From positions 1,343,501-1,407,500 of the forward strand of contig NZ_JARVTG010000002.1 in assembly GCF_029846635.1 (NCBI RefSeq): a DNA stretch of 64,000 bases, given 5' to 3'. The DNA is from Pokkaliibacter sp. MBI-7. GTDB lineage: Bacteria; Pseudomonadota; Gammaproteobacteria; Pseudomonadales; Balneatricaceae. Position 1 is the first letter of the stretch, and every line of letters begins with the position of its first letter. Below the pieces are notes generated by a model, which was not told the origin of the DNA, made no database searches, and saw only the letters and a program-made list of their open reading frames with translations. A program made the translations under genes and the position numbers. Below, in pieces: positions 1-9,165 of this stretch.

Positions 1-667
1 TACGGCTCAGCCGGTGCTTGCGCAGCAGTGCATGGTACTCGTGCACATCACGCAGCGCGGCCCAGTCGAGGCGGAAGCGGTCAACATCAAAAGCCTCTGG
101 CAGCTGATCCACCGGGATGGCTGCAGTGGCGGCCGCAAAAGTCAGCGGCTGGGGTTCAGGCAGGCGGAACTGTTCGACCAGCTGCTCCCAGGCAGCACCG
201 TCGGTTTCCTCAGTACGGTAGACCTTGTGCACGGCAACACCCTGCTGACTGAAGAACTGCAGGCTGTGACGGTCATTCTCGATGACCGCAAAAGCGCAGT
301 ACCACTGCTGCATGAACAGGCGAAGGTCGATGTCAGGATTGAGCACCAGCCCCATCCGCCCTTCGCCACTGAAACTCACATTGCTATAGATACCGTGACG
401 CTCATGAACCGCCTGATCGTTGCGGGTCAGCGCCATCACACGGCCGACGGCCTCCAGCGAATTCAGCAGGTCCTGAAAGACGGGTTCCAGCTGCCAGGCA
501 TCAATGCCCTGACGACAGGCCAGCAATTCACCTTCACTGACGCCCAGACGCTGCGCCAGCTCACGGGCACGCAGGCGTGGTTCCGCCTGCATCAGTGCCT
601 GATAAGACTGAAACAGCTGGCTGGCAGAAAGGGACTCACGGATAGCGGCTGCAGTTGAAGTCTGCAT
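1..667 (-). CDS. hmuS: HmuS/HemS-type heme-handling protein, 3' end outside window
   Basis: The reverse strand is open from an ATG at 667 to the window edge, giving about 222 N-terminal residues of a family that is usually about 340-350 residues long. The translated start (MQTSTAAAIRESL) and the segment containing RARELAQRLGVSEGELLACR match the N-terminal repeat of cytoplasmic hemin-degrading or heme-trafficking proteins (HemS, HmuS, ChuS). These proteins receive heme after TonB- and ABC-dependent uptake. The gene lies downstream of, and in the same direction as, the TonB receptor at 819-2963, with about 150 bp of hairpin-rich spacer, so co-transcription under iron control is likely. The heme-ligand region of the second repeat is off the edge, so activity cannot be judged. 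Confidence 0.85.
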   Translation of the reverse strand, partial: MQTSTAAAIRESLSASQLFQSYQALMQAEPRLRARELAQRLGVSEGELLACRQGIDAWQLEPVFQDLLNSLEAVGRVMALTRNDQAVHERHGIYSNVSFSGEGRMGLVLNPDIDLRLFMQQWYCAFAVIENDRHSLQFFSQQGVAVHKVYRTEETDGAAWEQLVEQFRLPEPQPLTFAAATAAIPVDQLPEAFDVDRFRLDWAALRDVHEYHALLRKHRLSR

Positions 668-692
668 GGGGGTACTCCACGGTTTACCGATG

Positions 693-795
693 GGTATCGC
701 GGGTGGCGATACCACTGCGCTATTGTCAGTTGCGGCCAGCAAGCAGCCACAACACCGGGTAAGATATGCCCCGCAGACTGTCACATCCTGCGGGG
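693..795. repeat. Two intercistronic hairpins
   Basis: Between the receptor and hmuS there are two perfect inverted repeats. GGTATCGC pairs with GCGATACC at 693-713, and CCCCGCAG pairs with CTGCGGGG at 769-795. Neither is followed by a U-run on the minus strand. They look more like mRNA-stability or attenuation structures that could lower expression of the second gene than like a full terminator. Confidence 0.5.
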
Positions 796-818
796 GCAGG
801 ATTGAGCCAAACGGCTGG

Positions 819-2963
819 TTAGAACTCGTAGGTCACGTCGACACCGACGTTACGGCCCGCTTCAGTGAAACGGTCCAGATTGGCAGAGGAGCTACTGGCC
901 TGAGTACGGACGTTGTTCCAGATCCAGTACTTCTCATCCAGCAGGTTAAACACACCGGCGTTAATGGTGATTTTGTCGGTGGGTTTGTAATAGGTGGTCA
1001 GATCCACCACGGTGTAATTAGGAATGGCCAGATATTGGGTCGATGACGTCAGGTCGTCTTTCTTCTTGCCGTCCGCCCAGCTGACATTGATGGCCCCACC
1101 CCAGTTCTGATTCGGGCTGTCGTAATTCAGACCTACTACCGCAGACAGCGGTGCAACACTGTTCAGGGGTTCATCGTCACCTACATTGCGGCCATCGGCA
1201 TAGGCCACAGCACCTTTCAGGCTTAACCCTTCAGGAATGCGGGCCGACAGCTCATCCAGATTTAAACTGCCTTTCAGCTCCAGCCCCTTGATCACCACCC
1301 GGTCAAGGTTGACGGAGGTGTACTCACCGAGGGGATAGGTGGAAGACGTACCAACCAGATACTGGCTCTCGATAAAGTTGCGGTAACGGTTGTAGTAGGC
1401 AGTCAGCTCGGCTGAGCCATAGAGACCTTCGGCACGAATACCGCCCTCGGTAAAAATGCTGTGCTCCGGCTTGAGGTCCGGGTTGGGCAGAATGGCGTAG
1501 CCGCGACCTGCGTTGTAGTAGTAATACATTTCATCCATCGACGGAGCGCGGAAGCCGGTGCCGTATTTACCAAACAGGGTGTAAACATCAGTGAGTTTGA
1601 ATTCGGCCCCCAGCTCAGCGGTGAAGGCATGGCCTTTGGCCCCACCCCAGGAGTCGATGTACTGGTCCGACTGGGTGCTGTAGCGGTAATGGTCATAGCG
1701 CACCACCGGCAGCAGCGTCAGACGATCGTTCACCGCCCAGCTGTCTTTCAGATAAGCGCCGAAGGTATTGCCGGTCGCCTGAGGTGAAAAACGGGTGGTG
1801 CCTGACGAGGTGTCCTTGTTGAGGTTATCGAGGTCGTTGTACTCGTAGTTCAGTCCGTAGCTCAGCGCATGGTTTTGCAGCTGCTTCTGCAGGCTGGTAC
1901 GGAACTGATAGCTGTCGTCCTCAAAATAGCGATCAACCACCCGGCCAGAGCTGTCAACTCGGGTGATATTGGTGGTTTTGGTGTTCTGGTAATCCAGCTG
2001 CCATTTCATCGAGTCATACAGAGCATTGGCATGAGTGTTTTCGTGAGAGATGCCAAAGTGCGTGCGCTTGCTTTCATCATCCGAGTGATAGCCCGACCCC
2101 GTGGACAGCAGATCAAACTGGGAGTCAGCAACATAGTGCTCAGCCACGAAACCGATACGGTTTTCGTCATTGAGCTGATACTGGGCCTTGGCCAGAACGT
2201 TATCGGAGTCGGTATCACCCGGATCATTCATGCCACGGGAGGCTCCCGTTACATCGCTACCGTCACCGTAGTTATTGGTGTCATGGCCATCACGGCGGGT
2301 ATAGACCAGCAGGGTTTCAAGATCACCGGTACGGTTGGCCATGGTGGCAGTTTTGCTGAACTCATCGGAGTCACTGCGGTACCCCCCCTTGACGGCGATA
2401 TAGGTGTCATCCCCTTCGGCAGCAAGGAAAGAGGAAGGCTCCTTGGTACGGAACTTCACGGAGCCTGCCAGTGCTCCACTGCCTGCCTGGGTATCGCCGC
2501 CTTTGACGATCTCAACGGACTCCAGTGACTCAGGATCAATGGTGGTACGCGTAGCACGCAGATAGGTGGTGGTCGGCGCATAGGCCTCGGCCTGTTCCAC
2601 ACCGTCAACGGTGATCTTCACCCTGTCTCCGTCCAGACCACGAATATTGATACTGCCGATACCAAAACGGCTGTCACGGCTGACAGATACCCCCGGCTCA
2701 TAGCGGAAGATATCAGCGACGCTGCGGGCCACATTCTTCTGCAAATCTTCCTTGCTGATAACACTGACCGCGCTTTCCTTCTGGGTTTGCGGTTCAGCCT
2801 TGCCGGTCACCTCAACTTTCTGCAATACGGGGACGGTTGTGTCCTGACTACTGCCGGACGAATCCGTACTGGTTACAGAAGAGGATGAAGCGCTGGCCGC
2901 AAACAGAGGGGTACTGGCCGCCAGAGTAATGGCCGCCGTTATCAGACTGGGAGTGATTTTCAT
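819..2963 (-). CDS. TonB-dependent outer-membrane receptor, heme/hemoglobin type
   Basis: A 714-residue outer-membrane receptor. I place the start at 2963 (MKITPSLITAAITLAASTPLFA, a clear signal peptide) with GAGAGCGTGAC just upstream, rather than at an in-frame ATG 16 codons earlier. A plug domain follows the signal peptide and contains the SINIRGLDGDRV region; the C-terminal beta-barrel ends in VTYEF. The FRAP and NPDL boxes of the heme-receptor subfamily are both present near residues 470-500. The histidine that heme receptors such as HemR usually carry between those boxes is absent here, and a run of four tyrosines is found instead, so heme as ligand is probable from context but not certain. 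hmuS follows downstream and a Fur-box-like site lies upstream. Confidence 0.88.
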   Translation of the reverse strand: MKITPSLITAAITLAASTPLFAASASSSSVTSTDSSGSSQDTTVPVLQKVEVTGKAEPQTQKESAVSVISKEDLQKNVARSVADIFRYEPGVSVSRDSRFGIGSINIRGLDGDRVKITVDGVEQAEAYAPTTTYLRATRTTIDPESLESVEIVKGGDTQAGSGALAGSVKFRTKEPSSFLAAEGDDTYIAVKGGYRSDSDEFSKTATMANRTGDLETLLVYTRRDGHDTNNYGDGSDVTGASRGMNDPGDTDSDNVLAKAQYQLNDENRIGFVAEHYVADSQFDLLSTGSGYHSDDESKRTHFGISHENTHANALYDSMKWQLDYQNTKTTNITRVDSSGRVVDRYFEDDSYQFRTSLQKQLQNHALSYGLNYEYNDLDNLNKDTSSGTTRFSPQATGNTFGAYLKDSWAVNDRLTLLPVVRYDHYRYSTQSDQYIDSWGGAKGHAFTAELGAEFKLTDVYTLFGKYGTGFRAPSMDEMYYYYNAGRGYAILPNPDLKPEHSIFTEGGIRAEGLYGSAELTAYYNRYRNFIESQYLVGTSSTYPLGEYTSVNLDRVVIKGLELKGSLNLDELSARIPEGLSLKGAVAYADGRNVGDDEPLNSVAPLSAVVGLNYDSPNQNWGGAINVSWADGKKKDDLTSSTQYLAIPNYTVVDLTTYYKPTDKITINAGVFNLLDEKYWIWNNVRTQASSSSANLDRFTEAGRNVGVDVTYEF

Positions 2964-3010
2964 GTCACGCTCTCGGTACAACTCGAAATGGAGATGCACA
3001 AAGAGTATCA

Positions 3011-3052
3011 ATTATTAAATGATAATCAATATCAAATGATATTTATTAGCAT
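3011..3052 (-). promoter_or_regulatory. Probable Fur box / promoter of the receptor gene
   Basis: This AT-rich stretch just upstream of the receptor contains overlapping matches to the Fur consensus (GATAATGATAATCATTATC), including AAATGATAATCAATATCA and ATCAAATGATATTTATTAG. Its position directly ahead of a TonB receptor fits iron repression. No other regulatory sequence was identified in 2964-3170. Confidence 0.7.
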
Positions 3053-3170
3053 TCTCGTTCAGTAAAAAATCTTTCAGGGTGTTACATCTGTAGTATTCCC
3101 GTCGCAGTATCCATTACCCGCATAGTGCTAAGTGAGCCAGCAGAGAGTGTGCCAGATGATGGCAACACAC

Positions 3171-3198
3171 AAAAAAGGGGCCTGCTCGGGCCCCAAAA
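3171..3198 (-). terminator. Rho-independent terminator of feaB
   Basis: Read on the minus strand, GGGGCC and GGCCCC arms close a short loop and are followed by six T residues. It lies about 40 bp after the feaB stop codon. Confidence 0.85.
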
Positions 3199-3236
3199 CG
3201 TCAACTGCTAGCGCGGTGTGAATCAGCGTATGTAAA

Positions 3237-4727
3237 TCAATGTGCAATACAGACCGATTTGATCTCGGTATAAGCATCCAGTACGGCACTGCCAAACTCG
3301 CGCCCTATGCCGGACTGCTTCATACCGCCAAACGGCATGCTCGGGTCAAGCAGCACATGGGCGTTAACCCACACCGTACCTGCTTCTATCCGGGGCACCA
3401 GATTCATGGCCTTGCTCAGATTGTTGGTCCACAAACTGGCCGCCAGACCATAAGGGCTGTCGTTGGCCATACGAATAGCTTCTTCTTCATCACTGAAGGA
3501 GATAACCGACAGCACCGGGCCGAATACCTCTTCGCGGGCAATGGTCATGGACTGTTCAATATCAGCCAGCACGGTGGGTTGCACGTAGAAGCCATCCGTC
3601 TGCAGAGGCTCCCCGCCACATACCACGCGCGCTCCCTCTTCCCTGGCTTTGGCAATATAGCCCAGAACGCTCTGCTGCTGCTTTCTGGACACCAGCGGAG
3701 TGATACTGGCTGACGGGTCCATGCCCTCGCCCAGTGTCATGCTGCTGACGGCTGCGGCCAGCTGGCTTACAAACTCGGCATAAATACTCTGATGGACGTA
3801 AAAGCGTGAAGCAGACGCGCACACCTGTCCCTGATTGAGCATGCCGCCCAGCATGGCCCCCTGTACCGCCTGCTCGATATTGGCATCCTCCAGCAGAATC
3901 ATTGGGTTTTTACCCCCTAACTCCAGTGCCACCCGGGTCAGGTTCTGCATGGCAGTAACGCCCACCGTCTTGCCTACGGCAGTGGAGCCGGTGAACGACA
4001 CCTTGCGCACAGCAGGGTGAGCTACCAGATGTGCTCCTACGGTGTGGCCCTGCCCTGTGACCACGTTGAACACTCCGGGTGGAATCCCTGCTTCTATGGC
4101 CAGCTCAGCCAGACGCAGTGCCGTAAGCGGGGTTTCGGGGGCAGGTTTGATCACGACCGTGCAACCGCAGGCCAGCGCCGGCATCAGCTTCCAGGTGGTG
4201 ATCATCATCGGGAAGTTCCAGGGCACAATGCCGACCACGACGCCTACCGGCTCGCGGCGGGTATATGCAGTGAACTTCGCGCCGGGCGGCAGTGGAATGG
4301 ATACATTCAGGCTCTGCCCTTCAATTTTGGTGGCCCAGCCCGCCATGTAGCGCATGAACTCGGTCGTCGCTCCGACATCCAGCATCCGCGCCAGATTGAT
4401 GGACTTGCCCTGATTCAGCGTTTCCAGCTGCGCCAGCTCTTCACCGTGCTCCTCAACCAGCGCGGCAAAACGCAGCAGGATGCGTTCACGATCAGCCGGA
4501 CGCAACCCTGACCAGACACCACTGCGAAACGCCGCCTCGGCGGACGCCACTGCCCGGTCAGCATAGTCATTCCTGCTATCAGCGACCTGTGCCAGCGGCG
4601 CACCGGTGGCAGGGTTGAATACGGTAGTGAACGCCCCTTCAGGGATAACGGACTGGCCATCAATAAAGCAGCCGTGACGACGTTCAAGAAAGGCCGCCAC
4701 TTCCGGCAGCATTGCAACCTGGCTCAT
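3237..4727 (-). CDS. feaB: Phenylacetaldehyde dehydrogenase
   Basis: A 496-residue NAD-dependent aldehyde dehydrogenase. It oxidises phenylacetaldehyde to phenylacetate, the entry point of the paa pathway encoded further along. All family marks are present: VGIVPWNFPM with Asn171, the FTGSTAVGK cofactor loop, Glu269 in LELGGKNP and the nucleophile Cys303 in GQVCASASR. The N-terminus (VAAFLERRHGCFIDG) and the C-terminus (FGGMKQSGIGREFG, ending ETEIKSVCIAH-like) follow E. coli FeaB more closely than betaine aldehyde dehydrogenases. It sits downstream of a cytochrome c gene with a 45-bp gap. A FeaR-type regulator gene is found at 15.9-16.8 kb, beyond an inserted island, which strengthens the fea assignment. 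Confidence 0.85.
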   Translation of the reverse strand: MSQVAMLPEVAAFLERRHGCFIDGQSVIPEGAFTTVFNPATGAPLAQVADSRNDYADRAVASAEAAFRSGVWSGLRPADRERILLRFAALVEEHGEELAQLETLNQGKSINLARMLDVGATTEFMRYMAGWATKIEGQSLNVSIPLPPGAKFTAYTRREPVGVVVGIVPWNFPMMITTWKLMPALACGCTVVIKPAPETPLTALRLAELAIEAGIPPGVFNVVTGQGHTVGAHLVAHPAVRKVSFTGSTAVGKTVGVTAMQNLTRVALELGGKNPMILLEDANIEQAVQGAMLGGMLNQGQVCASASRFYVHQSIYAEFVSQLAAAVSSMTLGEGMDPSASITPLVSRKQQQSVLGYIAKAREEGARVVCGGEPLQTDGFYVQPTVLADIEQSMTIAREEVFGPVLSVISFSDEEEAIRMANDSPYGLAASLWTNNLSKAMNLVPRIEAGTVWVNAHVLLDPSMPFGGMKQSGIGREFGSAVLDAYTEIKSVCIAH

Positions 4728-4772
4728 GTTGACTCCTTGCGACGCCTGATGGCATCAGCGTTGTGGTTCTGA

Positions 4773-5159
4773 TCAGCTGTGCTGGCTGAGATAGCAAATA
4801 ATGGCCTTGCGCTGGCTTGCATCCGCCAGCCCGGCAAAGGGCATATAGGTACCAGGCATGGCGCTCTGCGGTTGCTGGATAAACTGATCAATACGCTCAG
4901 CCTGCCACTGACCACCAGCATTTTTCAGAGCCTGGGAGTAGTTGAAGCCCGCCACGCTGGCCACATCACGATTAACCACACCGTGCAGATTAGGCCCCAT
5001 CATGGCTGCACCGGCAGGTTCAACGCTGTGGCAAACACTGCAGTTGTTGGTATACAGCGTTTGCGCCTGCTGCTTGTCGACACCTTCACACACATCGGCT
5101 TTTACCCCGCTGGCCAGTACAGACAATGTCATCGCTATCAGCCCTATCGCTTTACGCAC
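4773..5159 (-). CDS. Periplasmic class I c-type cytochrome
   Basis: I choose a GTG start at 5159 because AAGGAG lies 6 bases before it. A longer in-frame reading to 5420 has no protein-like N-terminus. The product is 128 residues with a signal peptide (IGLIAMTLSVLASGVKA), one heme-binding CSVCH at residues 40-44, and methionine candidates for the sixth ligand at 101 and 106 in SAMPGTYMPF. It resembles small soluble electron-acceptor cytochromes encoded beside periplasmic dehydrogenases. Its neighbours are feaB downstream and a truncated Tat-exported gene upstream on the other strand. It therefore may have carried electrons from a periplasmic amine-oxidising enzyme that is now lost. Confidence 0.85.
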   Translation of the reverse strand: MRKAIGLIAMTLSVLASGVKADVCEGVDKQQAQTLYTNNCSVCHSVEPAGAAMMGPNLHGVVNRDVASVAGFNYSQALKNAGGQWQAERIDQFIQQPQSAMPGTYMPFAGLADASQRKAIICYLSQHS

Positions 5160-5501
5160 CTTTGGCTCCTTGTTCTGCCGCGCACTGCACGCTAATCGCA
5201 CAGCCCGCCGCCTCTGGCTTTCGTTACTGCTCTCCTGATGACCACGCCTGCCTGAATCATGGCCATACGCCGCCGGGAGGTTATGGACATCAGTTTTAAC
5301 AGGCCGCCGGGGTGCAGGTTTTGTACTCCATGCCAAGGCGTTTGCCGCAAATGCCAGATCCTGCTGCTGCCAGATCTGAGCCACAAACGCCAAAAAACTG
5401 GTTCCATCAGGTGGAACCAAAGGTGCTGGTCAGATTAGCCCGGCTCCCTAGGATGAAGTGACATCAGCCAAGCCGTTTCCCTCAGCAAAAGGAAAAACCC
5501 G
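5160..5501. promoter_or_regulatory. Divergent intergenic region, no gene seen
   Basis: About 340 bp lie between the cytochrome gene (minus) and the truncated Tat-signal gene (plus). Open frames here have no recognisable domain or ribosome-binding site. The region presumably carried both divergent promoters. I see no convincing operator. Confidence 0.4.
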
Positions 5502-5573
5502 ATGTCACAGCCTCACCCCTCATTTGACCGTCGCCAGTTTCTCAAAGGCAGCGCTGCGCTGGCCGCTGGGTGA
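5502..5573 (+). pseudogene. Decapitated Tat-exported protein gene (23 codons left)
   Basis: An ATG with a GGA-rich ribosome-binding site starts MSQPHPSFDRRQFLKGSAAL and reaches a TGA after 23 codons. RRQFLKGSAALAA is a textbook twin-arginine signal, so this is the front of an exported cofactor-containing enzyme whose body is gone. Base composition changes from GC-rich to AT-rich exactly here, marking the left edge of the 5.6-15.7 kb island. Its place between feaB/cytochrome c and feaR suggests it was the amine-oxidising enzyme of that locus; that is an inference, because no catalytic sequence remains. Confidence 0.7.
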
Positions 5574-5789
5574 GCTGTAAAGAAGTGATGAAACGGTATA
5601 TGTCATGCATCTCCCTCCATTTGTGGATACCTGTGCCTCATGCATTTCTGGGAAAGAAAATGGTTCTCCTGAAGGCAAGAAATTTCCATATAAGTCAAAA
5701 ATATGATGCCAGTAAGTACAATTAATTGATTTAGGACAAGCCTAAGCTAAGTCGAGGTCACAACAAAAAGCACTTACTAGGACTAAATA
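5574..5789 (+). promoter_or_regulatory. Left island junction and promoter of the catabolic genes
   Basis: AT-rich sequence begins at the cut Tat gene. TTAGG and CCTAA, separated by 5 bases, form a small inverted repeat at 5732-5744, about 45 bases before the first island ORF. It is a candidate operator for the island's AraC regulator. A TAGGA ribosome-binding site precedes the start at 5790. Confidence 0.4.
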
Positions 5790-7247
5790 ATGAATTCCAT
5801 ATTTCCGGATACTCCTGACTTTAAAGGCCCTCTTGCGCCTGTACGCATTGAAGGAAAAGTAATAAATCTGGAAGTTCAAGGTACAATTCCTAAAGATATA
5901 AAAGGTACATTTATTCGTGTTCAGCCAGATCCTCTTTATCCTCCCATGTTGGGAAATGACATTTTCTTCAATGGTGATGGCGTTGTGTCGTCCTTTCAAT
6001 TTAGTGATGGCCATGTTGACTTGGTTCAACGCTATGTTGAAACCGACAGACTAAAGCTCCAACGTGATGCAGAAAGATCATTATTTGGTCTTTACCGAAA
6101 CCCCTACACCAATGACGAAAGTGTTTCCCAGAAAAATGTCTACAGCACAGCCAACACCAATATTGTTCAATTCCAAAATAAGCTATTGGCGCTAAAAGAA
6201 GACAACCTGCCCTATGCAATGGACCCTGTTACGTTGGAGACGCTGGGGGTTGATGATCTGGATGGCCAATTTACAGCACGAACCTTTACAGCACATCCGA
6301 GAGTGGATCCTGAAACCAATCACTTCCTGACCTATTCGTATCGCGCAAAAGGTGAACAATCTAAAGATGTTGCTTTTTATGAATTTAATGACAAGGGCGA
6401 AAAAGTTAAAGAGATATGGTTCGAGGCACCTTTGGTTCCCTTCATTCACGATTTCTGTTTTACCCAGAACTATTTGATATTCCCTGTAATTCCTTTAGAT
6501 CACAATCAATCCAATGGCGAAGCTGGCGGTGCCATTTTACAGTGGAATTACGAACGCGATATTTTATTTGGTGTAATAAAAAGACATGGTGATGGTTCGG
6601 ATGCGCGCTGGTTCCGACTCCCTAATGGATTTCCAGGACATCTTCAAAACACCTTTGAGAAAGACGGAAAAATTTATTGTGACCTTTCGATTGGCGATGA
6701 CAATGTATTTTCATGGTGGCCGGATAAACATGGTCGATCCCCTTCTCCGGATGAAGTTCACGCCCCATTACAACGTGTTGAATTTGACCCTTCCAGCTCT
6801 AACGATAAAGGCAGGGTAACGGATGTCTTCACGGACTTAAGTGTTGAGTTCTACAAGATTGACGACCGCTTTCTAGGAAAACCGTATCGCTATTCCTACC
6901 CTATCGCAACTGATGTGTCTCTGTGGGATTTTGAGCAGATGGGCCCTCCTCACCCTTTCTTTTTCAATATGCTTTGTAAGGTTGATCTGGAAAATAAATC
7001 TCTGACCTGCTGGAGCCCCGGCGAAACAGATAGCGTTCAGGAACCTGTATTTATTCTTCGGTCTGACGATGCGCCTGAAGGCGATGGTTATATTTTGCTC
7101 GTGGTAAACAGACTTAAAACCAATAGTTCTGATCTGGTTCTATTGGATACAGAAAATTTATCCAATGGCCCCATTGCAACCATTAAATGCCCTTTCAGAA
7201 TGCGACAAGGATTACACGGCAACTGGGTTAATGGTTTAAATCAATAA
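5790..7247 (+). CDS. Carotenoid-oxygenase family enzyme, lignostilbene/isoeugenol type
   Basis: A 485-residue nonheme-iron alkene-cleaving oxygenase of the RPE65/carotenoid oxygenase family. The four iron-binding histidines are recognisable at H169 (TAHPR), H220 (IHDF), H284 (GHLQN) and H476 (GLHGNW). Tyr102 (LYRNPYT) and Lys136 (ALKEDNLPY) fall where lignostilbene dioxygenases carry the Tyr/Lys pair that holds a para-hydroxyl of the substrate. A 4-hydroxystilbene or 4-hydroxyphenylpropene (isoeugenol-like) is therefore a likelier substrate than a carotenoid. The product would be an aromatic aldehyde. A vanillin-type dehydrogenase and an AraC regulator in the same island match that reading. 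It is followed 10 bp later by the flavin hydroxylase gene. Exact substrate is unknown. Confidence 0.82.
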   Translation: MNSIFPDTPDFKGPLAPVRIEGKVINLEVQGTIPKDIKGTFIRVQPDPLYPPMLGNDIFFNGDGVVSSFQFSDGHVDLVQRYVETDRLKLQRDAERSLFGLYRNPYTNDESVSQKNVYSTANTNIVQFQNKLLALKEDNLPYAMDPVTLETLGVDDLDGQFTARTFTAHPRVDPETNHFLTYSYRAKGEQSKDVAFYEFNDKGEKVKEIWFEAPLVPFIHDFCFTQNYLIFPVIPLDHNQSNGEAGGAILQWNYERDILFGVIKRHGDGSDARWFRLPNGFPGHLQNTFEKDGKIYCDLSIGDDNVFSWWPDKHGRSPSPDEVHAPLQRVEFDPSSSNDKGRVTDVFTDLSVEFYKIDDRFLGKPYRYSYPIATDVSLWDFEQMGPPHPFFFNMLCKVDLENKSLTCWSPGETDSVQEPVFILRSDDAPEGDGYILLVVNRLKTNSSDLVLLDTENLSNGPIATIKCPFRMRQGLHGNWVNGLNQ

Positions 7248-7257
7248 GGGCTTTTAT

Positions 7258-9165
7258 ATGCAATACCATATTGAAGATTACAGATCAGGTGATCCTGATA
7301 TAAAGCTGGCTGCAGAAGGTTTAGTGCATAGTAGTACTTTACCCAAAGAAACAGATGTCCTGATTATAGGAAGTGGCCCTACAGGACTGACACTGGCAGC
7401 TCAACTGTCCGCATTTTCGGATATACGCACCTGTATCGTTGAACAAAGATCGGGGCCTCTGGAACGGGGCCACGCCGACGGTATAGCCTGCAGAACAGTT
7501 GAAATGTTCAATGCATTTGGATTTTCTCATAAAGTGCTTCGTGAAGCATGCTGGGTGAACGAGCTTAACTTTTGGCGAACGCATGAAGAAACCTCAAAAG
7601 GCATTTATCGCTCCGGACAAGTGAGAGATACAGAAGAAGGACTTTCAGAATTCCCTCATGTCATTCTAAATCAGGCCCGTGTTCAGGAACTTTTTCTTGA
7701 TGTCATGAGGAATTCACCAAACAGAAGTGAGCCCTATTATGGCAGGGCCCTGATAACAATCAGAACCGATGAGAGTGAGTATCCCGTTATCGCTGAGCTT
7801 GAACATAAAGACGAGAATGGCGAAATCAGAAAAGAAATTATTCGCGCCAAATATCTGGTTGGCACAGACGGTGCTCGAAGCACCGTTCGTAAAGAACTGA
7901 ACCTGGAATTAAAGGGAGACTCCGCCAATCAGGCCTGGGGGGTTATGGACATCCTGGCCGTGACCGACTTTCCTGACAACCGTATGAAGGCAATTATCAG
8001 CTCTCCAGGAGATGGTACGGTTGTTCTCATTCCCAGAGAAGGCGGTTACCTGTTCCGGGTTTACGTCGAAATGGACAAGTTGGGTGAAGGAGAACGGGTC
8101 AAGACTCGCACCTTTGATGCTCAAGACCTGATAAGTGCCGCAAACAAAGTCTTCTACCCTTATTCATTGGATGTTCGGCACGTAGCCTGGTGGTCAGTAT
8201 ACGAAATTGGCCAACGTATGACGGATCGCTTTGACGACCTCTCGTTTTCTGACAACGAAACCGCAATACCGAAGATTTTTATTGCAGGTGATGCAGGTCA
8301 TACCCATAGCCCCAAAGCGGGCCAGGGAATGAACGTTTCGATGCAGGATGCCTTTAACCTGGGATGGAAACTGGCAGCGGTTCTTCAGGGTCGATCTCCC
8401 GAGGCATTACTGCGCACCTATAACAGTGAACGCCACGCCATCGCCAAGGATCTCATAAACTTCGATAGAGAATGGACAACCCTTTTACATCAGGCATCCA
8501 AAGGTGACCAAACCGTTAACGCTGAAGATGTACAGACTTATTTTACACAGAGCGGGCGATATACCGCAGGTACAGCAACTCAATATACGCCTTCAATATT
8601 AACCGGATCATCGCGATATCAGGATTTGGCCACAGGTTTTCAAGTTGGCAAGCGATTTCATTCATCCCCCATTGTGAGGCTTTCGGACGCTAAACCGATG
8701 CACTTGGGGCATGTAATTGAAGCCGATGGAAGATGGCGATTATTTGCATTTTCGCCACAAAAACAAACCATTGCAGAATCGTTGAACGCGTTAAATGGCC
8801 TTTGTGAATTTCTCAAATCCAGTACAGATTCACCTATTGTTCGATATACGCCTAAGACTTGGGAAACAGACTCTGTTTTGGATGTCCGAGCCATCATTCC
8901 CTATTATTTTCGAGATATTGGCCTGTCTGACATTCATGATTTTCTCTTACCGAGAAAAGGAAAATTTGCACTTCGAGATTATGAAAAAGTCTTCTGCTTC
9001 GGAGAAAATGAAGATACCGATATATATCTGCAAAGAGGGATTAATATAAAAGAAGGTTGTCTGATTCTCGTAAGACCGGATCAATATATCAGTCATATTC
9101 TCCCATTCAATGCTACTGAAGAACTCAGTCATTTCATATCGAAAATTTTTGTGCAACAGAACTAA
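7258..9165 (+). CDS. FAD-dependent aromatic hydroxylase (phenol / 3-hydroxybenzoate hydroxylase family)
   Basis: A 635-residue flavoprotein monooxygenase. It has the Rossmann GSGPTG at residues 38-43, the DG motif in YLVGTDGARSTVRK near residue 200, and the second FAD motif FIAGDAGHTHSPKAGQGMN near 345. A C-terminal thioredoxin-like dimerisation domain of the phenol-hydroxylase type ends in a segment with LILVRPDQYISHILP. Length and domain order match 3-hydroxybenzoate 4-monooxygenase (MobA) and phenol 2-monooxygenase. In this operon it would hydroxylate the phenolic acid left after side-chain cleavage and aldehyde oxidation, giving a catechol-type compound. Substrate is inferred only. Confidence 0.85.
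   Translation: MQYHIEDYRSGDPDIKLAAEGLVHSSTLPKETDVLIIGSGPTGLTLAAQLSAFSDIRTCIVEQRSGPLERGHADGIACRTVEMFNAFGFSHKVLREACWVNELNFWRTHEETSKGIYRSGQVRDTEEGLSEFPHVILNQARVQELFLDVMRNSPNRSEPYYGRALITIRTDESEYPVIAELEHKDENGEIRKEIIRAKYLVGTDGARSTVRKELNLELKGDSANQAWGVMDILAVTDFPDNRMKAIISSPGDGTVVLIPREGGYLFRVYVEMDKLGEGERVKTRTFDAQDLISAANKVFYPYSLDVRHVAWWSVYEIGQRMTDRFDDLSFSDNETAIPKIFIAGDAGHTHSPKAGQGMNVSMQDAFNLGWKLAAVLQGRSPEALLRTYNSERHAIAKDLINFDREWTTLLHQASKGDQTVNAEDVQTYFTQSGRYTAGTATQYTPSILTGSSRYQDLATGFQVGKRFHSSPIVRLSDAKPMHLGHVIEADGRWRLFAFSPQKQTIAESLNALNGLCEFLKSSTDSPIVRYTPKTWETDSVLDVRAIIPYYFRDIGLSDIHDFLLPRKGKFALRDYEKVFCFGENEDTDIYLQRGINIKEGCLILVRPDQYISHILPFNATEELSHFISKIFVQQN

Noticed and set aside
14..658. Plus-strand frame at the left edge
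   Set aside because: The opposite strand encodes the HmuS-like protein, which runs off the edge.
5160..5420. N-terminal extension of the cytochrome c gene
   Set aside because: A GTG with AAGGAG and a signal peptide right after it gives a better start; the extension is Arg/Ala-rich noise.
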